A stretch of 64,000 nucleotides of DNA from Melanocharis versteri. Lineage: Eukaryota; Chordata; Aves; Passeriformes; Melanocharitidae. Within the stretch, counting starts at the first letter, position 1; each line of letters begins with the position of its first letter. The translations under genes and the position numbers were made by a program. The notes under the pieces were generated by a model that saw nothing but the letters and a program-made list of their open reading frames with translations, was not told the DNA's origin and searched no databases. Positions 1 through 10,525 of this stretch are shown here, piece after piece. Location: contig VZTG01009066.1 of the NCBI GenBank assembly GCA_013397845.1, positions 266,297-330,296 on the forward strand, in the 5' to 3' direction.

Positions 1-130
1 CAGCGGCAGCGCCCGCAGCGCCGCCGCCGAAATCGAAAGCAGCAGCGGAGCGGCTCTGCCGGGAAAGCACGTGAGGCTGCGGAGCCGGGCTGGGGAGGAC
101 CAGCGCTCCCCGGGGAGGGGGGGGAGGCAG
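1..130. promoter_or_regulatory. Edge of a CpG island with ISRE-like and E-box sites
   Basis: Very GC- and CpG-rich sequence runs from the window edge to about 130, followed immediately by a CR1 fragment. It holds an ISRE/IRF-like element at 29-40 (GAAATCGAAAGC, pattern GAAANNGAAA) and a perfect CACGTG E-box at 68-73. In human, NLRC5 lies downstream of CETP in the same orientation, so this may be the start region of NLRC5 or another minus-strand neighbour. That link is inference: no exon can be read, and the island is cut by the window edge. Confidence 0.5.
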
Positions 131-156
131 CGGAGGTCGCACTGCTCCTCCCTGGA

Positions 157-590
157 GTCATTTAGTTTGGAAAAGACCTCTAACATCGTCGAGTCCAACG
201 ATTAAGCACTGCTATGTGTTCACCACTAAACCATGTCCCCAGGTGCCACATCCACACTCCTTTCGAACAGCGGCAGGGATGATGATTCCGCCTCTGCCCT
301 GCGCAGCCTGTCCCCCCTCCTGGTGAAGGCATTTTCTCTAAGATCCAACCTAAATCTCCCCAGTTGTAACTCGAGGCAGTTTGCTCTTGTTCTGTCACTC
401 ACTACCCGAGAGAAAAGACAGAGCTCCGCCTGGCTCCACTCTCCTTTCAGGGACTTGGAGAGTGGCAAGGTCCTCCCTGAGCCTCTTATTCTCCAGGCTG
501 AATCCTCCCAATTCCATCAGCTGCTCCTCATCCAACTTTTGCTCCAGATCCTTCCCCAGCTCCCCTGCCCTCATTTGTCCCCATGGAAGG
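157..590 (-). repeat. CR1 LINE 3' fragment, antisense
   Basis: From the TTTAGTTTGGAAAAGACCTCT stretch near 160 onward, the sequence is the reverse complement of the avian CR1 3' end. Landmarks are the 'associated with fixed-spacing' phrases of CR1: CCACTAAACCATGTCCCC near 224, ATCCAACCTAAATCTCCCC near 343, CTCCTTTCAGGGACTTGGAGAG near 441 and CTTATTCTCCAGGCTGAAT near 484. The element is diverged and 5'-truncated, as most CR1 copies are. Open frames across it are chance. The right boundary is approximate. Confidence 0.85.
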
Positions 591-2120
591 GCAGCCCAGT
601 CCAGGCCCCACTGAACAGCCCCCCAGTGGGGCAAAGCACCTCCAAGGGAGAAAAAAGGTGCTTTTTTCCCTGCTATTTCCTTTTTACTAATGCTCACCCC
701 TCTAGCGGGGGGTGTCATTTAGGACAACGAGAGGGCTGTGGCTTGATGGATGCCAGGTCCCATGGTCCTCAGCCGACATTGCCGTGCAGGGAGTGAAAAC
801 ATCATGAGCAGTGGTGGCTTTAGAGCAGGAGGGAACACGGACAAGCCCTTACCTGGTACTGAAACAGCCAGCAGAGGCAGGGATGGGAACAGGCTGGGAA
901 GGGAGGTGGAAAACTGCCCACTACATCAGGGCTTCTTCCAGGCCACAGTCAGTCACACCACGGCCTCACACCTTTTGTGCCACTCGGCTCCTGCTGTCTC
1001 ATGGACACGGCTGGGTCAGACCTTCCTCAGCTGCCATGGAGCCACTGAGCCCCTTCCAGCCTCCTCCCTCACCAGCCTGAGCACCAGGAGCACTGAAGGG
1101 AGGTTCAGCTCAGCAGTCACATGGAACAAGGAAGTGCCTCTGGTGTTGTGGGTGAGAGAGGAGCAGGGCAGAGGGACCTGGCTCACATCCCAGGGAGAAC
1201 ATCCACGGCAATGCAGAGGGAGCAACATCCATGCCCGAGGAGCTCAGGAAACTGAGCCCATCCTGCTACCAGCCTCTCTCTGGGACCAAGTTTAATGCTT
1301 TTATACTGCTCTAGAGGGGAGGAGAACATCTCCTTTGTTAATGTGATCACCATTACAGGTCTTGGATTTGTCACCCAAGATCTCCTCCAAGTGAATAGAC
1401 AAAAAAAAAGAAGCATGAACTGGTACAGGAAAATAACTGAGGCACTTAAGATAAATTATTGCACTGTAGTAGGAAGGAAAAGGAACTTGCTGCTTTACTA
1501 GACATTTAAACTTTCTCTTATAATCTCATTGGTTTCCTTATTTTCATTGCTTTTCTCATCTTTGCTGTCACTGTCTCAACAATGTGGCCATTATCAGTTT
1601 GGAGCTCTACACAGAGCCACGAGGGTCTGTAAAGAAATTACCCTTGGCACAAGATCTCTCTGTTGTTGTACTGCACTGCAAATTCACATCCTATTTACTT
1701 TTTTCAGCCATATCCAGATCTTTTAGCATTACTGGTTCTGAGCTTACTGGGAGTTTGGTAATGTCATTTGACTTGCTGGATTCTGTCAACATCAGGAGGC
1801 TCTTGGCAGAAGTGAAAACCAGGATGAGCACAAAAGGTGCTGTGTTTCCAAAATGTAACAACAGAGATGCCAAAAGGTGGCAAAACTCATTTCTGCTGCC
1901 TTCCAAGAGTGCTAACCCAAAGCCCATGCACTTCAAGAGCCCAGCCCTGACTCCCAAGAACACAAGTCTTTTAAAGATCCTGAAAAAGTAGCGTGGGTTG
2001 AGGTGCAGACTCCAAAATCTTTGCAGAAGAAAGGCTCCATGGAAGCACAATTGCACAGAGCCTAGAACGTTTCACAGGAAAAGGAAATAAAATTTAATCA
2101 AAACTGATTTAAATCAGCTC
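591..2120. other. Intergenic sequence, no gene seen
   Basis: I see no exon with a recognisable product, no RNA gene and no repeat that I can name here. Short open frames occur on both strands but carry no familiar motif. It lies between the left CpG island and the 3' end of CETP. If NLRC5 is the left neighbour, this would be the spacer between the two genes. Confidence 0.5.
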
Positions 2121-2124
2121 GTCT

Positions 2125-2130
2125 TTTAAT
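2125..2130 (-). terminator. CETP: CETP polyadenylation signal (ATTAAA)
   Basis: On the minus strand this reads ATTAAA, the commonest variant of AATAAA. It lies 65 bases after the CETP stop codon, so the 3' UTR would be short, as it is in mammals. No AATAAA is closer. Confidence 0.5.
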
Positions 2131-2194
2131 TGGTTCACGCGCAATCTTTCTGGTTGTACACAAGTTCCTCTGCTCCTCCGTGAAGGGATGAGCT

Positions 2195-5100
2195 CTACAA
2201 ACTTTTATCAAGAAAATTAAGAAGCAAATGACTTGGGAAGCCAAAGTCAAGCTGTACAATTACATATCCCTAAAAAGTGGGGAGAGAACAGAAAATGTTC
2301 TGTTAGTTCATGCCACAATCCCAAGAGGGCTTTGAGCGCCAGGTAGTTCTGAGCTCTGCTTACCTTCCTGGTGATGATCTCAGGATTTATGATATCAAAG
2401 AGATCAAGCCTTTTGCTGTTCATCAGTGAAGTCAGAGCTGATCCAATACCTGTGGAATTAGCAAACCCATCCAGTTACAGGGATGTCCATCCTGGCTTGC
2501 TGCTCATCGTGTGCTGCCTGTTGCCAAAAGCCAATTGTGCCTCAATGCCCCACAACCCTCAGCCTGACAGAGAACTCACTTTTCCTTTCTTCCAGACATT
2601 TACACAGGGCTCCTCACTCCCCAAGCGTAGCCAGCAGAATTTCAAAACATTAATGTAGCTCCCCCACTTCCCAGTGTTATTGATGTATTTTTTCAGTGCT
2701 CATGTTTAGGAGATCTGATGTTAGACAATTCACGGAGCAGGCTGGCACTCCCCCAAATGAAAACTCACTTGAAGTTACTTCTGGAATGCCAGCAACCAAG
2801 ATCACATTCTGCAGGAAGTTTTGGATGGATGGGTCCTTCTGAAAACCAGAAAATTCATACAAAAATGCTTTGAAGACATCATTTAGCCTCAAATGGCTTA
2901 GAGAATACTCTTTGGAGGACTTACCCCACTTGGATCAGCTGTGCATTTAAACACTTTCATCTCTACGCTGAAGGGAAGTGGGAAAAAAGGGAAAGTACAG
3001 TCACTAAGTGCTGCAGAGGTCCTCTTTTTGTGCTGCTCTTAAACATGGCCAGAAGAGGCAACTCTCAACTGACCACAGTACCAACCTGGAGTCCACAGGC
3101 TGCAAAATGAGTTTCTTTTCTGCGTAGGTAGCTTGGATAGTGACCGTGATTTCCTGCAGAAGGAAGAACAGCAGGGTTGAGACGGAGCTAATCTTTCCTT
3201 ATAGGAGGGAACTGCATTTGGATATTTTGGTTTGTTTTCTAGGAGCCAGAGTTCAGCATCCTTTTGGCTTTACCTCCAGGTATTGCTAGAGAAGGCCAGC
3301 ATTTTCCTTCCCCATTTGCATGCAATTAACTCCCCCCTCATTCCCACAGGCTCGGCCTCTGGGGATCCAGGCTGGCTCATCCACTGGACTTTTATTATTT
3401 TGTGAACCAAATCCTGCATGGAGGTGGAAATGGCTATGTAGGGTGTTGTTTCCCAATGGTATCCATCTCAACATCTGGCTGGATGTAAAGAGAACAGCCC
3501 CAGGGTAGCCAGGGCTGCCACAGGTGGTCAACCAAATATAAACCAAATTTAAAAAGAAAGCAATCTCTGAATTCTGGCCATTTAGGCTCATTGTCTTGCT
3601 GTCATCTGCATGTAAACATTCATTTAAGAGGAGCATTTTGTGATGCAGCTGCAGATCAAAACCAGGGTTTTGGCAGTCCAGGAGTGGATCTCATCCTAGG
3701 AGCCACAGTTTTGGGGATCACCTCTAGCCCAGTGCTTCTGCAATCCTTGAAATGTATTTCAAGATACCACTTGGGGCATAAGAAACAGCCACACATATTT
3801 CCCTGAACACCCTGCTAACATGGGATACTTGCTGAGAGAATTATTCTCAGCTATGGTTTAACCTCTTAAATTGAGTGTGCCCAACCCTCAGGCAAGGATT
3901 TTGGTTGGTTTCGTGTCTGTCTCAGCCCATAGCTACAAGACTGGACAAACACACTGCTTTCCTGTGATGTTAACCATGACAGGAAAGCTGTTGGCATTTC
4001 TTTTTTCTGCTTCCTTCCATTCACTATAAAGCAGTTTGGGGTGAAACACAGTGTAATCAGGACCTTTCATACAGGCACACGCAGAGGAAAAGGTTGTATT
4101 TTCAGCTTCACATTCGTCAGAGCTGTATCTCCATTTCTGACACAACTATCCTCTAACTGGGGGCCAAAGCTAGAATTCGGGTACAAGGAGATTTCAAAGT
4201 AAATACGTTCCCATGGTGCCTTTATTCTCTTGTAAAATATCTCACTGACACTACCCTGTGTCAGATAAATGTTAATGGGGCTCATTAGAGCTTTCTGCTG
4301 CTTTGACCACCTTGCACACTGATAGTGGGCTGGCCTAATAGGGGGGGCATTGAGCCAACACAGTCACTATCATCATTCCCAGCCTCAGATGTCTAAGAAA
4401 GAGATGGGAGTGTTAAAAGAAGCTGACTTCCCTTCTCCACCTCCCGTGGTTTAGCCACTCACCCCTCCCAAAGGGCTCCCTGCCACTGCTGTCCCTGCAC
4501 ACCAGGAATGGTCCTGACTCGGGACAGGGCCTGTCTCAAGCTCTTCACAGTCAGGAGGTGCAAGAACTGACCTTCTCCATGTATAGAGCCACCAGGGGTT
4601 CTTCTCCTGCGGGGAGGATGCTGACCTCCACTGCTACCAAGGACCTCACCACTGTCCCTTCAGGCTGAAGAGAAATCTGGGGCTGGGTGAGACTCCACAC
4701 CTTGGCCACAGAGTCATTGTAGGAGATGCCTTGAAAAATCTGGTCAAGTAAGGAGCAACAGATGAGTCAGGCCTTTTCTGTACCAATTTCAAGCCAACTT
4801 GCCACACAGCTGCATTCCTTTTGCAGTCCCCAGTTCCTCCTCCTGTTCACACAAGCCCAACAACTCAGCCAGGTTTCAGGGAAACTGTGCCAGCATGGAA
4901 GATGGAGAAATCCTCCTTGCAAAGCACAACTGCTTCTCCACCAGCCCATGTTTTTCTCCATCAGGCCTACCCAAGACTCAGATTGTCAAGGGAAGGACTC
5001 AAGTTCTAACAATGCAACAGAATCTATTTGAGATTTCCTCATTTGGCATACAATGCTCTAAACAGGACGAATAGTTACCATCTGCACTGCCTTCCGCTGC

Positions 5101-8100
5101 ACTTCAGTGTCTTCCATCTCAAACAGCTCCTTTCAGAAACAAACCAGAAACAGATTGTGGAAAAACAAAAGACAAGGTTATGGTTGCCCCTGGTGCAGGC
5201 TGGACAGGCCAGAGCACTGAGGTGGGGTCTGTGCCCAGTACAGGTCATGCTGAGCTCCCCCAGGGCTCACCCTTTTTGCCATCTCAGTGATCCCCCAGAA
5301 AATCACACCCCTTTGCAATTCAGCAGACAAGATTTGTATCAGCTGGTGTTATCACTCCAAGGAATAACACTGCCTGGGATCACACCCTCGATAAGAGGGC
5401 ACCAATTCCAGGATCACACGTCGTGACTGCCTGCAGATTTCTATCTCCTACAGAAACCAGCTCCCACCAAAACACAGCGTTCTGCGAATTTTTCACTTTC
5501 TCCCCAAAATATGATGTGTGAGGTAAGGAGGGTACCCCTCTGGGAATCACCTGCAATTTCTCCCCTCTGAGGTTCAGCAGCAGTCGCCCATCTAAGAAAG
5601 CTGCTGAAGCCAGAGAGCTGAGGCTGTGCTCAGACAGCCAGAAGTAGAGCATTCGGGACTCGGTCAGCAGCGACGGGGAGAAAACGGAGTCGCTGAGCAC
5701 GCTGGAGTTGTTCTTGTACAGGACAATGCCCTGTAAGGGAGAACAAGCGTGTTGGCCACTGCAAGCAGCAGGGAGACAGGACAAGAAGTCAACACCAGCA
5801 TTCCCACGGCAAGGCAAAGGCCTGGCTGGGCACGGAGCAGGTTGGCATCAGCCCAGGCTAGTGCCACAGCACAGCCTCACAGAACCAGCCCCTCCAAGCC
5901 CTCCAGAGCACAATGTGGCCAGAAAACATTTGGTCTCCGAGCAGCCTGGGTTACTTTACCTTGTGATGGGATTCTATGTAGCTCGCTCTTATTACAGGAT
6001 CTGATGCGAGGGAGACATCAACAATGATATCCTTATCCTGGACAAAATTGGCTGCAGGAAGAAAGCACAAAAACCTCACACCAGAAATAGGACCTTAAGC
6101 AGAGCTTGTGACAGTTGCTTTTAGGACTTGGTACAGGTGACTGGGAGTTATAAAATGACATGGGGATGGGACAAGGGTTCCCACTCCTTTGGACGCTAGC
6201 TCTGATCCTGCTACAGCTCACTGACCCCGTTTCTTCACTGGGAAATAGGGATAATTATCCTCGGTTTTACATTTCCCTCCTTTTCCCTAGTATTTGGGAC
6301 TGGGAAAATCTCCAGATGCTGTGATATCTCATCCCAAATAGTGCAGTGCATGCTCCTGTTCTAGTTCGTTCTGCAGTATCCTGCACAGCTGGTCAGTACA
6401 TACTGAAGGAGAAATCCCTCATTAATTGAAATGTGTCTTTGAATCTGTGCAATCACCCTAAAAGATCAACCTGATGCAGGAAATTCCAAACATAACATTA
6501 CTAAGGTTTATTTTGCTGCTGTCTGAGGGCTTGGGATCCCACACACATTTTGGAAGGATATTTTTGATGGATGTGGCTACTGCTCTGCTGGGGCTCAAAT
6601 ATTAAGAGCTGCACATAAAAAAAGGAAAGCAGAAAAAACAAGAATATTTACCTGCTAAATCAAGTATAAAATTTGTCAGCGTCTGAGCAACAGCATTTAT
6701 TTCCTTGCACACCTACACGAGGAAAACAGGGGGAAAAATTAGGGAAAGGGGCAGGATTTTGAATTGTAGAGCAGAGCTGAGCCTCATTGAGATCTGGGGG
6801 CTGTTGGTCAGAGTCCAGCAGCCTCAGGGTCAGCAACACCTCTCACTTTGTCCAAGCTATTTTTTGTGGATTCAATTTATTTGTCTTATTTTTCATGAGC
6901 ACTAATATTACACTGCTACTGTCTCGAGGGCAAGAAAATTGTGTGGCATGCAAAGCTACAAGAGCTTTCCTCTGTCCACAGGCTGATCTTACCTCCCTCT
7001 TGAGGACAAGCTTCAGAGTGAAGGAGATGAAATCTGTGAAGAGCTGCTTCAGCCAGCCGGGTCTGTGTAAGACAGGGAGCACAGTCAAGGACCACCCATG
7101 CACATTGGGGTGGGTAGCATCTGGGGACCAGCAGGGGGACAATAAATCTCGATTTTGAAAGGGGTCAGACTCACTGCTTGTCTCCTTGGAGGTGAAGTGT
7201 GAGTTTGTGGAAAGTCAGGTAGCAGTCTGAGGCATCAGGAGTCACTTGGTCCTTTTGGCACACTGCATGGGACGAAAGGAAAAAGGGAAAAAAATAGCTG
7301 ATTTGTTACTGAGACGAGAAGGAAGAGTGCACTTTGCAGACACTGCAGGCCTGGAGCAGGGCCTCACTGCAGAGGGCCAGCCAGGGTTCCCCACAGCTCC
7401 CAGGAGATGTTTCCAAAAGATTCCAGACCCTGCCAAGTCGGGGCAGATGGGGCTACCTTGCCCCTAGATGGAGGGTTTCTGCTCACAGCTCCAGCTGAGC
7501 TGGTCTTCAGGCACCTTTCTTCATCTGGATACCTGCCAGCTGCCCTAGCTCCTGCCATCGGAGACTGTCCCCTAACATGACCCAGGAGAACCTGGACAGT
7601 GCATGCAACCCACAAACCAGAGTGGGGAGGGAATTAAGCAGTGTTGCAAAAAGTTTGGGCATCGCAGCATACTTACTCAGATTTATATTTAGCTGGAAGT
7701 CAATGGAAGACTCGATTTCAAAATCAACTGAATGAAAAAGCTGCAAGCTGTAATGGCAGAAGAGGGGACATTTAGGAACCTGTGCCAGGAGCAGCTTCTC
7801 CCAGACAGACGTGGATTTTATAACACCTCTCACACCTGTCCTAGCACTGCAATGGGCAAACCCCCAGCACACCACAGCCCATCTCAGATACTCTGGCTTT
7901 AAATCATTGCAAACTGCTGCCTTAGTGGCATTTAGGAGCATTAAACCCCCTTTTTACCCCCTCAGAGTTTACAGAGCAACAAAGGGGAGGGAAGAAGTCA
8001 ACACATATGCTTTGGCCATCTGGTCTTGTCATGCAAGGTGAGGACAGAAAGGCAGAATGCAAGATGAACAGAGCAGGGATGGGGCTTAGAAGCACTACTG

Positions 8101-10421
8101 GAGTATAAAATCCTGTCTCAGGCAGTAATCAATGCTGGCATTGCCAGAGAGACTGAGGAGTGCAACCCCTCCACTTCTACCTGTGTCACAGGCCAGTCCC
8201 ACGGGCAGCAGCAGGAGCTGGGCCATGGTGCCCAGCAGCCCCCAGCCCCAGGTACTCACAACCAGGCCCCGGAGTAGCCGTAGGTCAGGGTCCCTTTGAA
8301 CAAGGCTGTCACGTTTTTAATGGAGATGTGGATGGCATTGTCCTCCTTGAGCTCCACCTCGCTCCTCTCGATGGACAAATCGTTCACCTGGATGCTAGGA
8401 ACAGCAGAAACACAGTTTGTGCCCAGCCCAGAGCTGTTTGCTGTGGCTGGGCAGGACAGGTTTATTCCTGAGGAACAGAATCTCTGAGGGACCTGTGCCA
8501 GTGCCAGACTCCAGAGCTTTTACAAATCCCAGGGCCAGGCACAAGGACGGCGACAGTGATGTTTTTGCTCAGCCTTGATGCACTGTGGAATATTCGGATA
8601 CAAGGTTGAGGGATGCTTTACACAGGAAACATGGAGCAATGCAACCCTGTTTTATTGCAGTGCTCTGTGCAGCTGTGGTCGTGGCAGGAAGTCTGTTCTG
8701 TGGATACACCATTGAATTTGTGGTCCCAAAATAAAGTGAGCAACACAGCAACACCCAGCCTGGTTTATCACAAAGCACACCCAAGTGACATCCTGCTGAT
8801 GGGGGTGGCTCTGGCAGCCCCGGATGGGTCCCCTCTGCCTCTCAATGTGCCTTGGGCACCATCTGTCTTCAGTGGCCACAGGTGTCCCAGCCCGCAGGGA
8901 CATTGCTCCCCATCCCCATTGTCAGAAATGAGCTCTTCACACTGCCTTGCTGGCCGCCCACTCAGCTGGAAAAATAAATAACTCTTAAATAACACGTCAG
9001 CAGCCTAAACCTTAACATGCAAATTGTCTGCGAGGCTCAGATCCAAAACCTTGTCTGCCCCAGTCCAGACCTTTGCTTTCACCAGGAACTGCTGGATCCA
9101 AGCTCCCTCCGAGGCCAGTTTCTGCTCCCCTCTCTCCCCCATCACCTTCCCTGGCACAGAGACACGGACATACTCACTTGCTCAGCCCATAAGCCACCCG
9201 GCCGAGGAGCCGCATGGACCTTTCCCCGGTGATGTTTGGGAATTTGGCATTTCTGAAGGCTGCTTGAATGACCTGGGCCGTTTCCTGGTTCACTGTCGGT
9301 GGAAGAAAAGGACAAAGATGTCAAACTCCAACCTCTCCCGGCTGCAAAGCCAGATAAGCACTCTGGATTAAAGCACTACAGATGGCTTTTATCCGAGGCA
9401 TTTCCATTAGATTCAGGAAGCACTGGAAGTAGTTTCAGAGTAAATTAAAAAACTTTAACTTCCCTAACTGTAACAGCTGGTGGCAGCAAGGGACAACAGC
9501 GCGTGTCTCGACCGCCACCAGCAGGAGCTGTCTCCAGGGGATCGTGGCCAGCTTTCACACACCTCAGGAGCAGATTTTGGAAAGGCCAAGGCTGTGCTCA
9601 TCCTTACACCACACAAGCTGTTGACTTTACCCCAGTGCTTTGCTTTGTTGCTGCTGACTTGTATTGCAGTCAGCTCTCAGGTCTACGAAGAAAAAATTCT
9701 GATACTCAAATTTCCGTGCCCATTTTCCTAACGTTAGACAGCCCATTCCAGCCTCAGCCTCAGGCACATGCTTGAACAGGATTTTTTTCTTCCAGAAATA
9801 CCCTCTCTTAGTTTGGTCCAGCATGAATACATCTTTCTCTGCACGTACCACCGTCAGATGGGACAGGACAGAGCAGGTCCCACCATCCACAAAAGAACTA
9901 AGTACTTTTCCCCAACCTGCAAACCTCCCAAATCCTTCAAAATAAGCTCACAGCAGGAGAGAACCTGTTTCCTCCCTTCTGCATACCGACCCCAAGAGAT
10001 GAGATTGCAATGTGGAGAGAAATCAAGCACACATTTGTTCGAGCTCTTTCATCATGCCAAGCCCCAGCAGAAATAGCACTAAACCCTCGGGCTGAGGAGA
10101 GGGGCTGGGAACAATTTTCAAGCTCCTTTGCCTGTTCAGGTGCCCACGCTTCAACCTGTGCTCCCAGGCAGGTGTTTACAAGAGACACAGAAGCAAGAAA
10201 CCCCCTCACCTGGCTGATCTGTCACTAACTTCTGGCAGAGACGGGGCAAACGCAGCCCCAAAGAGCAGGCACTTACACAGCAACGCCGCGGGCTTGGTCA
10301 TCCTGCAGACGATCCCTGTGGCTCTGTAGGGGAAGGGCCCAAACTCACAAGCTGCTGCTGCGTGGACAAGCACTAGCAAGATGCTGAAGGTCCCCAGCAT
10401 CATCCTGCCAGCCCAGCACAT
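2195..10421 (-). CDS. CETP: Cholesteryl ester transfer protein (CETP), complete, 16 exons
   Basis: CETP is a secreted plasma protein of the BPI/LBP fold that exchanges cholesteryl esters and triglycerides between lipoproteins. Coding exons (minus strand, in order): 10277-10421, 9178-9292, 8260-8394, 7677-7747, 7175-7262, 6993-7062, 6652-6712, 5960-6051, 5551-5730, 5079-5129, 4572-4739, 3086-3153, 2925-2967, 2769-2838, 2364-2449, 2195-2269. All joins are GT-AG and keep frame, giving 505 residues; human CETP also has 16 exons and 493 residues. Residues 1-24 are a signal peptide (hydrophobic LGTFSILLVLVHAAAA, then Cys25). The GIVCRMTKPA block, SIDFQLNINL, KQLFTDFISFTLKLVLK, FSPSLLTESRMLYFWLSE, LFDIINPEIITR and the terminal LDFGFPSHLLLNFLDKSL match human CETP closely. 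Cys169 and Cys210 are spaced like the known human disulfide. N-glycosylation sequons include NIT, NVT and NNSS. The last amphipathic helix, needed for neutral lipid transfer, is present. In-frame ATGs at codons 7 and 8 could also be the start. Confidence 0.97.
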
Positions 10422-10476
10422 CCTCGGCCAGAGCAGAGAGCGCTGATGAGACCAAGTGATTCTCGACGGAGGCAGA

Positions 10477-10525
10477 GGCTGCTTTCATACCCCCAGCAGA
10501 GCCCACTCGAAGCAGGACATGACCT
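10477..10525 (-). promoter_or_regulatory. CETP: CETP proximal promoter with IR0 nuclear-receptor palindrome
   Basis: Some 93-105 bases upstream of the CETP ATG, 10514-10525 reads AGGACATGACCT: two nuclear-receptor half-sites as an inverted repeat with no spacer, one mismatch from the classic thyroid/retinoid palindrome. A weak TATA-like GTATGAAAG lies nearer the gene (minus strand, about 10481-10490). Mammalian CETP is induced through LXR/RXR at a DR4 site. No clear DR4 is seen here, so the receptor is unknown and function is inference. Confidence 0.4.

Noticed and set aside
233..796. 187-codon plus-strand frame at the left end
   Set aside because: It lies mostly on an antisense CR1 fragment.
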